DNA from: Beroe forskalii
Lineage: Eukaryota > Ctenophora > Nuda > Beroida > Beroidae
Direction: 5' to 3'
Assembly: GCA_011033025.1 (NCBI GenBank)
Contig: WFMF01000045.1
Span: forward strand, 620,001-684,000
Length of the DNA: 64,000 bases
Both the position numbers and the translations under genes were made by a program. Positions 22,976 to 36,625 of this stretch are shown in pieces. Positions within the stretch are counted from its first letter, which is position 1; every line of letters begins with the position of its first letter. The notes beneath the pieces were generated by a model. It ran no database searches. It was not told the DNA's origin and was given only the letters and a program-made list of their open reading frames with translations.

Positions 22976-25389
22976 CCAAGATACCACTGTCTGTGATGAT
23001 AATGAAGCGGGGTGACACTGCGTGACCTCCCTTAGCCCTAATAATAGATGGTTTAAAGTGACGTCATTATCAGGGCTTAGAATGGGGAATTGATGACCCT
23101 GTCTTCGTGGCGCGTAGTCCAGGGTCAAATCATCAGTAATATCAATCTAATAGTCTAATGAAGTTTAAACAGTTAGATAGTTGCTCATCGTAATGATGAT
23201 AGTTGCAAAGTTACATATTACAAAGTAGCTCTCCATGATTAACAGCACGTCACTGATTAACCAGGGGGCCAATCCCCCTCTCCCCCCTTATTTCACACGA
23301 TCTTTGAGGCATTACGTCAATGCCACTGATGGTTATCCACCTAATAGAGGGGTGTTCCATAATGCGATAATAGTCAGAAGTGCACTGTAACATTTGGTAA
23401 TTGCCCTTGTCTCCTTTACTTTTAATCGATATCCCGACTCTACCCAGTGCTATGAGCAGTAAAAGGCTTAGTTAAGCTACATGTAAGTATGTAGCACAAT
23501 CAAAGGCCGATGGGGTTTCAAGTTATTGAAGGATTTTATTTTAAGCGATTCTTTGAGGCCACCCACCACACCCAGCTGATCGATGGAAATACCACTATTT
23601 TAGTGCTGACATCAGTTCCAATTTGGAAATCTGCCAAATATAGACCATTAGTCATTATTCTACGTAATATCCGGAAGCTATTTTGAGTGCTTTTAGCAAA
23701 TTTGAAATGAAAAGTTCCAAGAAAGGGGGATATTTCATTGTAGTAAAACCCAATACTTGCTTTTACAGAATAGCTTTGGTAAATTTGCAGTAGAATCTAA
23801 ATCGCTTTTTCTGATTCTGTGATTCAAGTTGTGTTCGAACCCTGGCAATTGCTGAATGGTACATAGTCCAGACTATTTTGGTCGCCTCATCGATGTTCAT
23901 TTGCAAGTTTTCTGGGCCGTTAGCGTAAAATCGATGTTCTCATAATCTTAATTTCAAAGCCTAGTTGGAGGAACCCCAGCCAGATGAAATTTAGGCTGAA
24001 CCACCCTCCTCTAAGAGTCAGAGAGACGATATAATACGTTTTCTTCCATAGAGAAAACATGTTTTACTCTAATTCTACAGATCAAATGTGATTTTCCGTG
24101 CTTAGATTCAGCGACAGACGTATGTTTTTAATTCTAATCTACTGTGATGTGTTAGAGAGTACGTATTTATTTTTCAATCAATCGTGATTGTTTACCAGTT
24201 TACTAGACTTTCCATTTGTCAATTTTAGGAAACAATTTATTTATTTGTCGAACGCTTCATGCTTAGGTTCGAAAGCATTGAATTTTTCTGTCAAGCTCTG
24301 ATGATGTCATTTTATGTTTGAAGTTCCGCTAGATATTTGACTACGCACTTAATTTTTTCAATATTCTATCAATAATTCATGGAGCCATTAATAGGCGTTT
24401 TTAAAGGAACCAAAGCTACTGGAATTGAAGAACTGATTACCTGTGTCCTGTGATGGAATTAAAAGTTCATTATTTCATTATTTCAATGATACTCGATATC
24501 GTTTTTCAAAGTTTTTGATGTTATCCAAATGACTCCGCAATCCGCAATGCCACCGGTCTCAAATGGGTGGGGCGAAATGACACCCATTTACTCATTAGCC
24601 ATATTCTGTAGTGTCCCACAGTTGCAACTCCCAGACTTTCTCGGCATTCTCTAACGAGCATATTACGTTAATGTTTCAAAACATCCTCCGTTCATTTTGA
24701 GTGAATTTTATGACGTGAAACAGCAACATAATACGTGAAACCATCGTAGATTTGCAACGTTCCCTACCCTGACTGTGGCCCTGTACTGTGAATATTGAAC
24801 ATTTGGGTGCATTGTGAGAGTTAAGATGTGGGGGTGTAAGAAGCCCTGAAAGTCGATGAAAAAATTGAGTTTTCAGTGACGAAGTATGATGTAATGTGAG
24901 AAGAAATCAATTTGCAAATTATCAAAATGTCTGCTGATACAAGGCTTTTCCTACTTTCTTTGCACAGTTTTAATGGTTATTAACTAGTTCTAGGGAAGGC
25001 CATTTCCGTTTTGAATTAATGATTTTTGCAGTACCAGATAGAATGCATGTGTGCACATGATTTTTGATTAAGTTTTCCTGTCTAATGTACCAACTCATAT
25101 CTGCCTCACTTCATTATTCATAATTTGGTTGGAAATTAACTTACGTTCATCATTGGTTATCGCAAATCAATCTTTAATTTTTCTTTTATTCTTTAAATTG
25201 TTATGAGTCGCTTTGACATTTGAAGCCAATCAAGCTGATGCAATACCCTCGTCACGGAATATTCTTACTTCGCCCCCACCCAGTAATCATCATGGCACTA
25301 ATTAGTGACATGATGTCACTAAATAGCGCGGTGTCACTAAATACTTAAATAGTGCAGACTCCTTATATAACAATCACCCCTGCAGGAAC

Positions 25390-28300
25390 ATGGCCCAGAT
25401 AGACCGTATCCGACCCCTGGACGTCAAGAGACTCAGTGTGAGGAACCACCACATGGAGAAGCAGAACGACAAGAAGATACTGGAACTCAGGTAGGATTTA
25501 AGCAAAGTAGTAATTGATAAGTAGCTTTATCTTGTTCAAAATTAAATAATGGAAGTCTCAAGTCTTGCTTGGCCTGTATTTCTTCATGGCACCTGTCAGT
25601 TTTTAGATACCGGACCTCAGGTAGGATATATCGAAATAGGAACTATCACATCATAGGTAGCTAACTTTGTTTTGACTAGATAATATGGAAGATAATTAAA
25701 ATAGGAAGTAGACCCCCCCCCCCCCGGATTATCAAACAACATTATTTTTCTTAAATAATGGAAATCTTCCTTGGCTCCAATCTCCTAACACCATCTAGTT
25801 CAATCAATTTTAGGCAAGACGTTTTTATGAGGAAGACGTTTTTATGACATCAAATCAAATGATTCCGTTAATAAAACATTTGTCGCTTATCTAAATATCG
25901 ATTTTCAAATGCACCAAAAAATTTAAAAAGCACTTCTCAATTTATTAGCTCAAAGGCAAGAATGTGGTTTATCGCAAGGTATAAATGACAAAAGACTTGT
26001 GCCGAAATGGGCTAAACTAGCTTTTATCTGATCAACAGACACCGCCAGTAAACAATTTTTATCAATTGCTCATCAAAATGGATTAAATTTCCAGGTATTT
26101 GCCGCCTGTTCAATTTAATCAGTTACAACTCGTTGGTTCCTGGTGTTTATAATATGGTCGTTGGTGTGAAATGGTAACTGTTGTTACGGTATATCAACAT
26201 AAGGTTGTTTTGTTGCTAGTAATTTTACCACATACCTAACTGATAGGATTTGTGTCGATACTGGCAGGTTATTTAGGTTTAAACATAGCAGTATGTTTAA
26301 TCTTAGGAATCCTATGAGGAATCTTATCGAATGTGATGATTGATGTTGGGTCACATGGTCGTTTATCATTGATCATAAGTTATAACACCTTCGTATACCA
26401 ACAGCTCCAGACACTGATAAGGGGTCGTTTCCGAACAAAAACGGACTCAAGTCAAAATTTTAGCGCAAAATATAAACTTGCCATTTAAGTTGGTTTTTGG
26501 GATTTATTATGTTCTGTTTCGAAATTGGCCCATGACCAGGTAAAAAGTGATATTAACAGCACCTCCAATTTCATGGGTGAATTCAACTTTAAAGTGGGGC
26601 TATAAAACCAGAATTACAGATTATGATTCAATATTCGAGGAGCTATTTTAGGTATAAATTTAGAGAACTATGTGATTCCTTTGGTTTCCACTTCACGAAC
26701 CATGACCACCATATATCAAGAAGGATTCTTTGATTATCTAACGGAAAATATTTATGAAAGACAATTATTCTGTCTGGTGCATATCCAACTGATCTAATTC
26801 CTCCAGAATCAAACCACCAAAGGAGAACTTTCCCGCACAAAAGAGTAAGAAGTTTAAATGAATTTACCAAAAATAGAGGGCCTCGTGGTCATGACAACTG
26901 GTAAAATAAATAGTTTACCTAGGGTCACGGGAAAGTTACTATTTCTAATTCTATCAATCCAGGAAATTACTGTAATCCCCTTTATATCCGTCGTTGGTAT
27001 GTGATATGTTCATCGTTTCTTTTGCCAAATTTATTCCTGGTTTCTCCTGAATTCTCTGTTGGGAGAAGAACTTAGTGCTGGTTTTTAGTTCAGAGAGGGT
27101 ACCTGGTTGAGTACCCAGAAGATATTATTATTTATCATTACAATACCTGTTTCCAAAAATGATAAATTTTGAATAATGACAACCAACGGTAGCAAAAAAT
27201 GCCTTAGATTCCTGTGTCCCAGTGTACAAAAACCGAAATGACGACAAAATTCTTTATTGTGATGAGTGTTTTTTCCACTTTGGTGCTCACTGGAATTTAA
27301 TATTTTGATTTATGAAAGAACTTTTGAAAATTTATGGCTTCCCATTTATTTGAATTACAAATTTTCGTCGGCCCTCATAAATTAACACATTTGCACATAA
27401 CGTCTAGGTCTTTCCTTAATGAAATCATTCCAACACTGATGACTGAAGGCTAACATTCGGTACATGCTTTAGTATATTGTTTCAGTGTTTTAAACGAAAG
27501 TACAATTATCGGTTTTTATGTTCAGTATAATTTGTTTTGTATAACAGTACCACCGTTCAGTTCATAGGTTGAGTTCGATTAGTTTTGGTCACTAAATTTT
27601 GTTCATGACGTTCTGTTGTTGTGTTTTCTATGATTTTTTATAGCTACGTTTTCTATGTTTTTCTATCCACGTTTCGTCCATTACGTTTTATTCATTACAC
27701 TTTGTCCATTACATATTGTTCATCACACATTGTCCATTTAACACTTTTTCCATTACACTTTTTCATTAAACTCTGCCCATTACACTTTGTTGATCACGTT
27801 TTGTTCATCAGCCCCCTCTCCCTCTAGGAAGATCTCCAACTCGGTGTTACATGCGTGTGACAAGGACATCCAGGAAATGAGGGGAAAGTTTGGCAAACTC
27901 CAAACAGCAGCCAGATCCCCCACGGACTCCGAAATGAGTAACTCACCAGTCAGTGTCAAGACTTCAAGATCTAACAGGTATGTAATGCTGCGACCCATGG
28001 AGCATCTAGATTTCTACATGTGCAGATTGTTTTTTGATCATATGATAAATTTATATCGTCTCATCATATCATTCTGTCCAAGTCAACATGTTATATATCG
28101 AATGATTAAACTTCATTCATGTTTTCATTGAACTCATCTGTTGCTTTTGATGCGACGTCGGAGTTTGCAATTTGAATATTTCAGCCTTAAGAGCGTTGAC
28201 AGACGACCGCACAGCAAGAGCTTTTCTTCAGAATCAGCATTCTCAGCAACAAAAAGGTCAGAAAAATCAATTACATTTTTTAATTATTCTAACGAAAAAC

Positions 28301-29123
28301 CCAGTATCAAATTATCTGGCAGTTCAGACAAATCATGTGAATACTACGTACAATGCAATTTTCCGGTTTGAAGTTTGCCAGAAAGCAAATTCTATATTTA
28401 AGGATACTGAAGTTATTAAAGTGGTTGTCATTTTATCATGCTATAATCTGGCATGATTCTGACAACAATCCAACCTCCTATCAGTTGAGCAAACATAGTA
28501 CTCAAGAGTCAGTGAGTCAGTATGGCTTCCCTCCAACTAAACTCCCCCATATTCGCAGTGTGACGAGCGGCTCTCTGAAAGCAAAGAAACCCTCCTCCAG
28601 CAAGCTCCCTGCCGACACAGCATCAGCTCAGCCCGGGAAAACCTTCCCTCGAGGCAGGACCAGCATCTCAGGAGGGTCAGTGAAGAAGAGGGGCGGGAGT
28701 CTGAAGAAGAAAGCACCTGCTGATAACATGCTCCCTGAGCCTGCAGCCGAGAGGAAGGTCTCACACAGCTACTGCGAGGCTGTGGTGTATCGAGGGGAGG
28801 AGGAGGAAGAGGAGGTGACTGGGTATAATACCATGGATAGGATAGTGCCTGGGGGCGCCAGGGCGAGGTCTACCTCAATGTTCGAAACGGGAACCAACGG
28901 ACCACTTCATCAGCTGACGAGACAGTGTATCCCTGAGTACTACGCGGGCACTGAAGAGGTTGATAAAGGAGCAGGTGGTTGTGTTGATGAAGGAGCAGTA
29001 GGTCTAGAAACACCCAAAGTAACGATAACAGTAGAGGAAGGAGGACAGGTCAACTCCAGCATGACTCTGGATGAGGCAGTCCTCAAGATGGGCATAGACT
29101 GCCCTTATAAAGACCTCATCTGA
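25390..29123 (+). CDS. Four-exon gene for a basic, Ser-rich protein of unknown family
   Basis: Exons 25390-25490, 27828-27977, 28185-28256 and 28499-29123 (TGA) join with consistent phase 2 at each junction to give 315 residues. The first 60 residues, beginning MAQIDRIRPLDVKRLSVRNH, are charged and probably helical. The middle is Ser/Lys/Arg-rich (GGSVKKRGGSLKKKA). The C-terminus is acidic, with a run of six Glu (residues around RGEEEEEEV) and ends ...GIDCPYKDLI. No known domain is recognised. The first exon is preceded by a tgcag acceptor, so an upstream exon exists; it is 5' untranslated if ATG 25390 is the start, but a further coding exon cannot be excluded. The acceptor of the last exon (28498) was chosen because it restores phase; nearby AGs are alternatives. 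Confidence 0.65.
27650..27812. repeat. Degenerate short tandem repeat upstream of exon 2
   Basis: About ten copies of a 13-16 bp unit like cattacactttgtc run almost to the acceptor of the exon at 27828. They form a pyrimidine-rich tract for that splice site. Confidence 0.7.
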
Positions 29124-32100
29124 AGAAACCCCTGACATGCACAAACGTGTAGTGCTATCTGAAAGACGAGATCCAAGTAAAGCGAGCTTATGAGAGCTGA
29201 GAGCTCAAAGGACAGAATTCCAAGGTGATGGAGAAAACATGAAGGGAGGAACAGTTCAAATTGACAAGGGCAAAATAAGGTGTTTGTTAGGACATGATGA
29301 TGGAAATGGACTATGCGATAAACAGAATTTTCCATTTTCACTTCGCACTTGCAGAGACAGAATATTATTCTATTATTTGATGAAAACAGAATATCAAGAA
29401 TTGGAGATAGTTTGAAGGACATTATCTATCAATTATTCATTATCTGATTTGTTGACAACAATGGTGACATTATTTAATTTGACGTCACTGACAAATGATG
29501 TTTTTACATGACGTCTTGCCGGATAAGCACTTGACAGTGGAGAGCACACTGCACATGTGCTAGATGTGCTGAAGTTACGTTTTATGATATAAACACGCTC
29601 CATAAACATGCATCCTTTGTAACATTCTGCTGCGTTCAAATGGCAAGTACGAAATACCGTATTAAATGAACTTTGTATGTATACAATATATAAAATAACG
29701 TACTATTCATAACATAAAAGAGTCTTATTTATGTTTTTGAGAGAGCATCTTAAGAAACCAACCAGATCTCGGATGTTTAAAATTCGTGGCAAGGATAGTC
29801 GCATAAAATGGTTTATTATGAGATCCATCACTCGCATAATATGCATTACAATTTCTTCGACATGCAGTGAGGAGTATAGATCACTAGTTGCACTGCATTA
29901 CTCCTGGTTTGCTTACTTCTCCAATCCTGGGATAGATCTCGGTTTTAAGACGATTTACTTCGGCAATCCTCAGAATTATCTTTAAATTCCTGTGATTTAC
30001 TTCTCTAACTTTAGCATTCAGAATTATCTTCTGTTTCTGTTATATGAAGATTTACTATTCTAATCTTCAGAATTATCTTCATTGTCTATTTGATTTACTT
30101 CTCTGATCTTCAGAACTATCCTCAATCTCTGTTTGATATATTTCTCTAAGCCTCAGAATATTATCTTTAATTTCTCTTTGATGAAGATTTACGTCTCTAA
30201 TCTTCATGGTGCATGGAGAATGCTGTATAGTGTATAAATTTGTGAAGTTTTGGTGGCACGACGTCCAATCTACTGTTGTCTGTTAAGTGTATCAGTGGTC
30301 CTGTGGTAGTGTGGTCTGTTGCGCATACAGGTTCTAACTATTGGACTTCGCAGAATGAACTTCTGAGTGACTTCTTGTTTCAAGATTTGTGACTTGTCAC
30401 ATATTACTTTTCATTCAGTTTGTGGAGTGCCCCAGAGAGGGATTTTATTAATTCATTTTGTCATAATTTCATTTCTTTAAAAGTCCTTAGTGGTCTCCCA
30501 ACGTGGGTTTCAATCAAGAATTATCTGTTTGACGTAGATTTACTTCTTTAATCTTCAGAATTTATGTTTGATTTCTTTTCAAAATCTAAGATAGAGATTA
30601 GAGAAAATGTCAAATCTCTGTTTTAAGATTTAGGTACTTTCTAATCCTGCGATTCACTTTTTATATCTGTCCTTGAAGAAGCTCTACTTTTTTATCTTAA
30701 GTCTGTCCTTTAATAACTTTTAATTTTAAATATTTCCTTGGAAAACCATAACTTTTCTTAGCTGTCCTTACAGAAAATGCAACAATTATCAACTGGAGAA
30801 TTTCAACAAGTGATACAATAGTGGTCGGAGTAGAGTTATGTTATAGTTATGCAACTGTTCAAGTGCAGTGGTGTTAATAGTGGTGTCAGAGTGATGTCAG
30901 TGTGGAGTCAGTGTGGAGTCACTGTTGAATTTGTATCAATGTAGTGCCAATATATTGTAAATGTGGTCAGTGGTGTCCACGTAGTGTCACTATGATAAAG
31001 GTTTCAGCGTTGTGTTAGTGTTGTGAGTGCAGTGTCACTGGTGTCAGTTTGACAGTGTGACAGCTATTATCATCAATGTCGGAGTTGTTTTGTATCAGAG
31101 TGATCGACCCCACTTTCTGTAGACCTAAAATACTAAAATACCCTTTCTTTAAAACCCAGGAGACTCCAAACACACGTTTAACCCAAGCAGACTTGCATTA
31201 TTTCGGATAATATGCATCCATCAACTCGCTGCATGGGACCGCTACTGATAGGCTGATTCTAATAGGCTGATCCAGTAAACAATGGGACGATTGAAACTCT
31301 TGACAAAAGAATGGCAATCATTTACAGTCGGTGTTTCTTGCTTCCAACACACTTTCTATACACACCTCCCTCCACCACCCTGACTATAAACACTGCTCGA
31401 GTGACGTCATTATCATGAGTTAGAGTGTACAACTGATAACATCACACTCACTAAAAGTCAGCTTTGATGCTGATGCGGGGGAGGAGAAGAGAGAAGAGAC
31501 TGAGTGACCACACTTCGTCATAACACAGAGTTAGACACTCCTTACAATGTGTGATCAGACTATCTTACAATGACGAAATATTATGACTGGTGTGGCTTTT
31601 TCATGCTGATTTTACGCTGACCTCAGTATATGCTTTACTATTCTTACTAGTTTACTATGCTCTCTTTCAAGTTATGCTCTCTTTCTAGTATCTTGATTCT
31701 TGCTCTAGAGAGATCCTTCTGCTAGCTTGTGCTAGCTTCTGAGAATACCTAGAGATCGGTTCAGTATGCATCGTAACCACACTTTTTATTCTGACAAGCA
31801 AATCCAGCACTTCCAACCGACTACCTTGTGAAAAACTCACACAATTACAAAGATCTATCGTATCTTTATTGCCATGTAATAACTCTCAGGCGTGTGAGAT
31901 TGTTGTATTGCTTTGTAGTTTATGTAGCGCTGTAGTTTTGTATGTTTTACTCCGAGACGATTAAACAAATTAAGTAAGTGCAGAGCTGTTCAAGTTTTCA
32001 ATGGATGCAAATTCTTGGAATTTTGTTGGATTTAAATTATTATGTAAACTCAACATGAAGAAATTTCATTTTCAGTTCGTTAATAATTGTCGAAATTGAA

Positions 32101-33300
32101 GTTGAAGCTTGTTGAAACTGACATAGCATTCGGACAGCTGTAGCAGTTTGCATATAATTATTATCTCGAGTTGCAAAATACTAAATATTTGTAAGTTTGG
32201 TAGGGAGGTACGAAAAAAGCAGCTAAGGGTCACAAAGGAAGTGCCGAAGATAATTTCAACATCGCTGCAAAATGTAATTGTCACGATGCGACTTTGAATT
32301 GGTGGATCACCTTAAGTAACCGGCCTTTAATGGTAGTAAGATAAGGACGAAAACAACTTTCAAATTTGTGGTGCAAGGGGCCAGTTTGAAAAAAATTGAA
32401 TGACAATGGATTAATGAGGATTTCGATCAGATGGAATCTGTACTTTTTACGGAATTATTCTAACTTTCTAAGCTGCATATGTCCCAATATCGTGGAATCA
32501 TAACGGGTCTTTTGATCCAATTCATGGGGTTTCGATGGCTTCAAGAGTTCAAAATGTGTCGCTTGGTGCTGCCGAACGAGAAATTTCTGTCCAAAAGGTC
32601 GCTTTCAAAAATTTTTTCCAAAAATGGTCCACAGGGTCAGTGAAGAAGATAATCAAACTCATGAATTTTCCTCAAAGTTGCGTGATAATTGATATTAGAG
32701 CGATACACCTGCGATTACCACCAGTGACCCAGTGAGTCAGTAACCGGATGCTGGCATTCAGCCAGATTTCAGCCGAGCACGGTTTAGTCGGATCTTTAGA
32801 TCTGTTAGAACAAGCGTGTACCTAAAATGAGATAACTTAAACATCCAGCTGCTTGCGACATTTTCTTTATTTCAGAATTTACAATGTTTCATTCACGGCA
32901 ACGTTTAAAATCTATTCGCACGTTCAAATGGCCATGAGTCAGTCCTAAAAATAGGACATTACTCGGCAACACACTGAATCGTGTAGACTTAGTTAGCCGA
33001 TTTTTCACGAATTTCTTATAAATAAATCGTCAACTGCACAGTCTGATAGCTTGACAGTCAGTAGTTTTCTTTAGATTTTCTTTTTCTGGTCCTCAAAAAT
33101 AACCTAACATTCTTTTGCTTTTTCTCGAATCTTCAGTCAACAGACACTCTTATCAGGGCCCTTTTCTCCTTTTTTGCACGCCGTCTGTGCCGTTGTTCCT
33201 AACCATACTTTGCTGTTTCGGCGTAAGCATCTCGTTAGATGAAAGTGTTTGATATTACTAACTGCACCTCAGAACCCCCTATAGCTACTGAATAAGCAGC
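29124..33300. other. Intergenic region with degenerate tandem repeats
   Basis: No gene recognised. From about 29,940 to 30,210 there are degenerate ~45-bp units with tctaatcttcagaattatct cores, which reappear near 30,540. From 30,864 to 31,072 there are short gtggtgtcagtgt-type repeats. Confidence 0.5.
30864..31072. repeat. gtgtcagtgtg-type degenerate minisatellite
   Basis: Many imperfect copies of a 9-13 bp unit around gtgtcagtgtggagtcag. Confidence 0.65.
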
Positions 33301-34702
33301 ATGGTACGCAGAAGCGAGGAGATGTCAATAACCCTGCCTCCAACCAAGGACTGGAGGGCACTGGAGCAGATACGGTGGTCTAAACTCGAACGGGTAAGTC
33401 TGTGCATGGATTTCCCATTTTTATCGATTTTACCATGAGCAAACCCCTCTCTCCCCAACTTAGGAACTTAGAAAGTGCTTACATTAGATATCTCTTCACA
33501 TGATAACACGAACTAGAGATCACCCCCTCTCTCCTCAGAGTGCTAACAACCTGGAAAGTGCTAACAACTTAGCAAGTGCTAACAACTAGATCTCTCTTCA
33601 CAGGATAACACGAACTAGAGATCACCCCTTTCTCCCCAAAGTGCTGACAACTGTAAAAAGTGCTAACAACCAGATCTCTCCGCCCCGGCCCCCAAGATAA
33701 CACGTCGTTGAGGAGAAAGTGCTAACAACTTGATCTCTCTTCACATGATAACACGAACAAGAGATCACCTCTCTCTCCCCAAAGGGCTGAAAACTAGAAA
33801 ACGTGCTAACAACTAGATCCCTCTCCCCAGGATAACGAAATGTTTAAGAAGATCCAAAGGCACCGGTACATGAACATAATCCGGAGCATTCAGCTGGAGA
33901 AGAGTATTAAGATCAAGCACTACGCCAGAGTTGAGGAGAAGCTCAACACCAGGATGGAACGACTCGAGAAGGTGGGTGCCATACTGCCATGTTTGAGAAG
34001 GTCAGAGAAGAGTTGAGTGCCATGTTCGAGAAGGTGAGACAGAAGGTGAGTGCCATGTTCGAGAAGGGTATTAAGAGCAAACACTACGCCAGGGTTGAGG
34101 GAACGTTTATAAGTATCTCAGCCGAGGTTTCTCTTAGCGATGCCTCTCCTCAAACACCTATAACGCGTCCCACAGGTAAAACAGCTGTATGTAACTTTTT
34201 GCCCCTTCCACAGGTGAAGCAGCTGTACAACATCCCCATCACGAGCCCCTGCATCCACCGGAAAGCCAAGTCCTGCCCCCTCACTGCGCGGGGCGGTCTC
34301 CTCCCCAGCACAGAGGGCGGCACCTCTCAGTGCGGGGTCAGTATCTCCTCCTTTACCCGCTCCCCCGACCTCAAGTCCGTGAAGAACGAGCCGAGTGAGG
34401 ACGACTGCAGTGCTATCGGAGGGCACCACCACGAGGGTGAGGAGGAGGAGGTGAGGATAAAGCGACCCCCGACCATTGAGCAGCTGAGTCTCATGATACA
34501 GAACTTCCTGGAGCCCCTGACTCCCGCACAGAACAGTCTGGTGAGCAGTCAATACCAGCGAGCAATGAGAGTAGGGAAGAGTATGTCTGTGCCTGCAGGA
34601 GGTAGGAGAATGCCTCCAGTCCTGCCACCAGATCATGAGTATAGGAAGCGGGGAACTGACAAGAACCTCTTCAGACACAAGTCATTCTACCTGACCACCT
34701 GA
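33301..34702 (+). CDS. Three-exon gene of unknown family, copy 1 (full length)
   Basis: Exons 33301-33393, 33831-33971 and 34214-34702 (TGA) are all phase 0 and give 240 residues. An in-frame TGA lies five codons before ATG 33301, supporting that start. Residues about 15-78 are charged and likely coiled coil (MERLEK at the end of exon 2). Exon 3 starts VKQLYNIPITSPCIHRKAKS, then a Ser/Gly region, an acidic HHHEGEEEEV patch, a helical TIEQLSLMIQNFLEP segment and a basic tail ending FRHKSFYLTT. No known domain is recognised. Exon 3 belongs to the tandemly triplicated cassette, so near-identical copies of it lie at 37457 and 40649. The gene runs tail-to-tail with a GPCR on the other strand. Confidence 0.7.
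33460..33840 (+). repeat. Intronic tandem repeat carrying extra 3' splice-site-like sequences
   Basis: Units of 90-130 bp contain gtgctaacaact, then agatctctcttcaca and ggataacacgaactagagat. The real exon-2 acceptor (ctccccag|gataac at 33831) is itself the end of the last unit. One upstream unit near 33,597 keeps an AG at the equivalent site; others have cacatgataac or cccaagataac. Confidence 0.75.
34055..34110 (+). pseudogene. Relic duplicate of exon 2 inside intron 2
   Basis: Just after exon 2 the intron repeats catgttcgagaaggt words, then shows gagaagggtattaagagcaa followed by acactacgccagggttgagg. This matches exon 2 at about 33,898-33,940 with a few changes. The relic ends where the similarity to the downstream cassettes begins (about 34,110), so it may mark the original duplication joint. 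Confidence 0.65.
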
Positions 34703-35388
34703 TGTCAGGGGAGGGGGTATCTGAACTCTGTAGTTGCCATGGTTACCAAGGTTGCCATGGTCTGAACTCTGTAGTTGCCATGGTTACTGCAAGGTTGCCA
34801 GGACAGTGCAAGGAGAGTTATTATGAAGGGAATACATGGTTTTATTAATGATACATTTATCAGTAGCTTGTTCAGTTTTTGTGGTATATTTTGAAAGTAT
34901 TCTCAGTTTTTTTTTGCATACAATATCGATTATATATGTAATTGCTAATAGTTTTTGACGCAGCACTCGACAGTTATACTTTAAAACACTTCCAAGACTG
35001 TAAATTTAATTATCACATTAGAGGAGGGAGTGTATCATTAATCATTATTATTTTGTAGGGCCCTTCGGATCTAAGCAGATTTTCACTTTCAAAGCATACG
35101 CGCGCAGCGTTCATCAAAAGCGGGAGGGGAAATGGGACTAAACAGATGTTTTGGTTTCTAAGCCCGCATAGATCAAGGTGTGCGTAGGTGTGCTGCGCTT
35201 CTGAGGAAGCGTGCCGCGCAATGCGAAGAGGAATGAAAGCGTTTAGTAAATGTATTTTTAGATTGTGAAATTTCAAAAATCAACAGAAGTAATAAATCAT
35301 TTTATAAACATTGATTGATCAGCATCAAATAAGCAGAAACAATAACAGGTTTATGGCAAGGCCCTCAGGCCCCTCCAGCAAGATATTA

Positions 35389-36591
35389 TCACAGCGCAGA
35401 ATTCCCCAATTGGTTGGTTGAGGAACCACTAGACGGCACAACCGATCTAAAGCTCCTTATAACCCACTTCCTGAACCCAGAAAAGCGAATCCAGTACAGC
35501 ACTGGGTTAGAAGTAGCATTAAGAGCAGTGCCCAGCAAGGCAGTAACGTTCCATGAGTAGTACCTCATAACAATGGAGCTGTAGAGAGGTCCAGGCCAGG
35601 TGAACTTCTGCAAAGTTATCTGGTACAGCACGTAGTTGATGAAGAGGGGGATGTTATAGGCGATGTAGAGGACTGTCACAAGGATGATGGTGAGAGTTAG
35701 TCTCTGCTCCCTCCTCCGCAATCCATCCTGAGTGGCTTTGTCAGCTGCAGTGAGCCCTGCTGTGTTCTTTCTGGCGTTCAGGATCTGGTAAAGAAGGAGT
35801 TAGGAAACAACCGGTGAACTGAACCGGAATGCCGGTAAACCGGGCGTTTTTAGCCAACTGAAACCTTTACCAAATATTTTGATTTCGAAATTAATAACCG
35901 TTCAGGAAAATGGTTTGTTAAACGAACTGAAATACCGATTAACGAAATCGTAACAGGATTTCTGACCTGGTAGGAAGAGATGCCACAGCTGATGGTGATG
36001 GGAATTATGGGGAATACCAGCACCAGGGAGGCCAGGGTCGTTTTCACCTTGATCCATATCACAGCTACCAGGGAAGGGGGTTACCCAGCAGTAGCCATCC
36101 TCCCAGTGATATCTGATCTCAGTCACCTTCATGCAGTAAGGGATAACGTAGACACATGCCATTGCCACCAGGGCAGTTCCCAGGATAGTCAGGATCGTGC
36201 TCTTTGACACCTTTCTGAGGGGGTAAAGCAGAGTGAATGTTCGGGTGAAGGACAGAGCAGCCACAAGGAATACAGACATCCGTTGTGACATCTGGAAGAG
36301 AATGTGGAGAATAGGGCAGAACTCAGGGAGCCAAACATCCCTCCCTCTCAGCAGAGTGACTCCGTGGTTAAGTGACAGGAGGCAGATCAGACAGTCCTGT
36401 AGTGCGGTGAGAACGTAGAGCACGCTCGACACATTGCGGAACCTTTGGGAGCGTCGCCCGATGAGAAAGTAGGAGAGGGCTACAAGGTTTGCTGGTGTAC
36501 CTAGCAAAGAGCAGGTGATGTGAATGCTGCCTATAACCTTGTCAGCTGTTCCATGCTCTTCTGTGAACCCTTCTCTTGTGTAGTTACTCAT
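35389..36591 (-). pseudogene. Rhodopsin-like GPCR, copy 1 (frameshifted)
   Basis: Same structure as copies 2 and 3: exon 1 36591-35967, exon 2 35784-35389. Compared with them, 8 bp are missing near 36,066-36,072 in the sequence for the second extracellular loop (after CWVTPFPG). This shifts the frame before TM5; the remainder of exon 1 continues in another frame and exon 2 is intact. TM1-TM4 and TM6-TM7 segments are otherwise well preserved, so inactivation is recent or this is a sequencing error. The C-terminus differs slightly from the other copies (GNSAL). Confidence 0.8.
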
Positions 36592-36625
36592 TCGATCTTA
36601 TTCAAGGTTTGAAATCCTTGAATTA

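Larger units (their letters stand above)
20721..25389. other. Gene-poor AT-rich interval
   Basis: Besides the two tandem repeats listed separately, I see no coding exon with supporting splice sites. It may contain the promoter and 5' untranslated exons of the gene at 25390, because the first coding exon of that gene is preceded by a good acceptor. Confidence 0.45.

Noticed and set aside
34118..34678. Long minus-strand frames antisense to the cassette last exon (also 37427-37921 and 40630-41121)
   Set aside because: They mirror the plus-strand exon in all three copies, start at no supported site and their conservation is explained by the real exon on the other strand.
35013..35276. Minus-strand frame repeated in all three cassettes (also 38275 and 41504)
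   Set aside because: Lengths differ, the 5' parts diverge with frameshifts, and it contains a gcgcttccgaggaagcgc palindrome; it looks like conserved spacer, not a gene.
36233..36418. Plus-strand frames over GPCR exon 1 (also at 39424 and 42661)
   Set aside because: Shadows of the receptor exon; no splice or start support.
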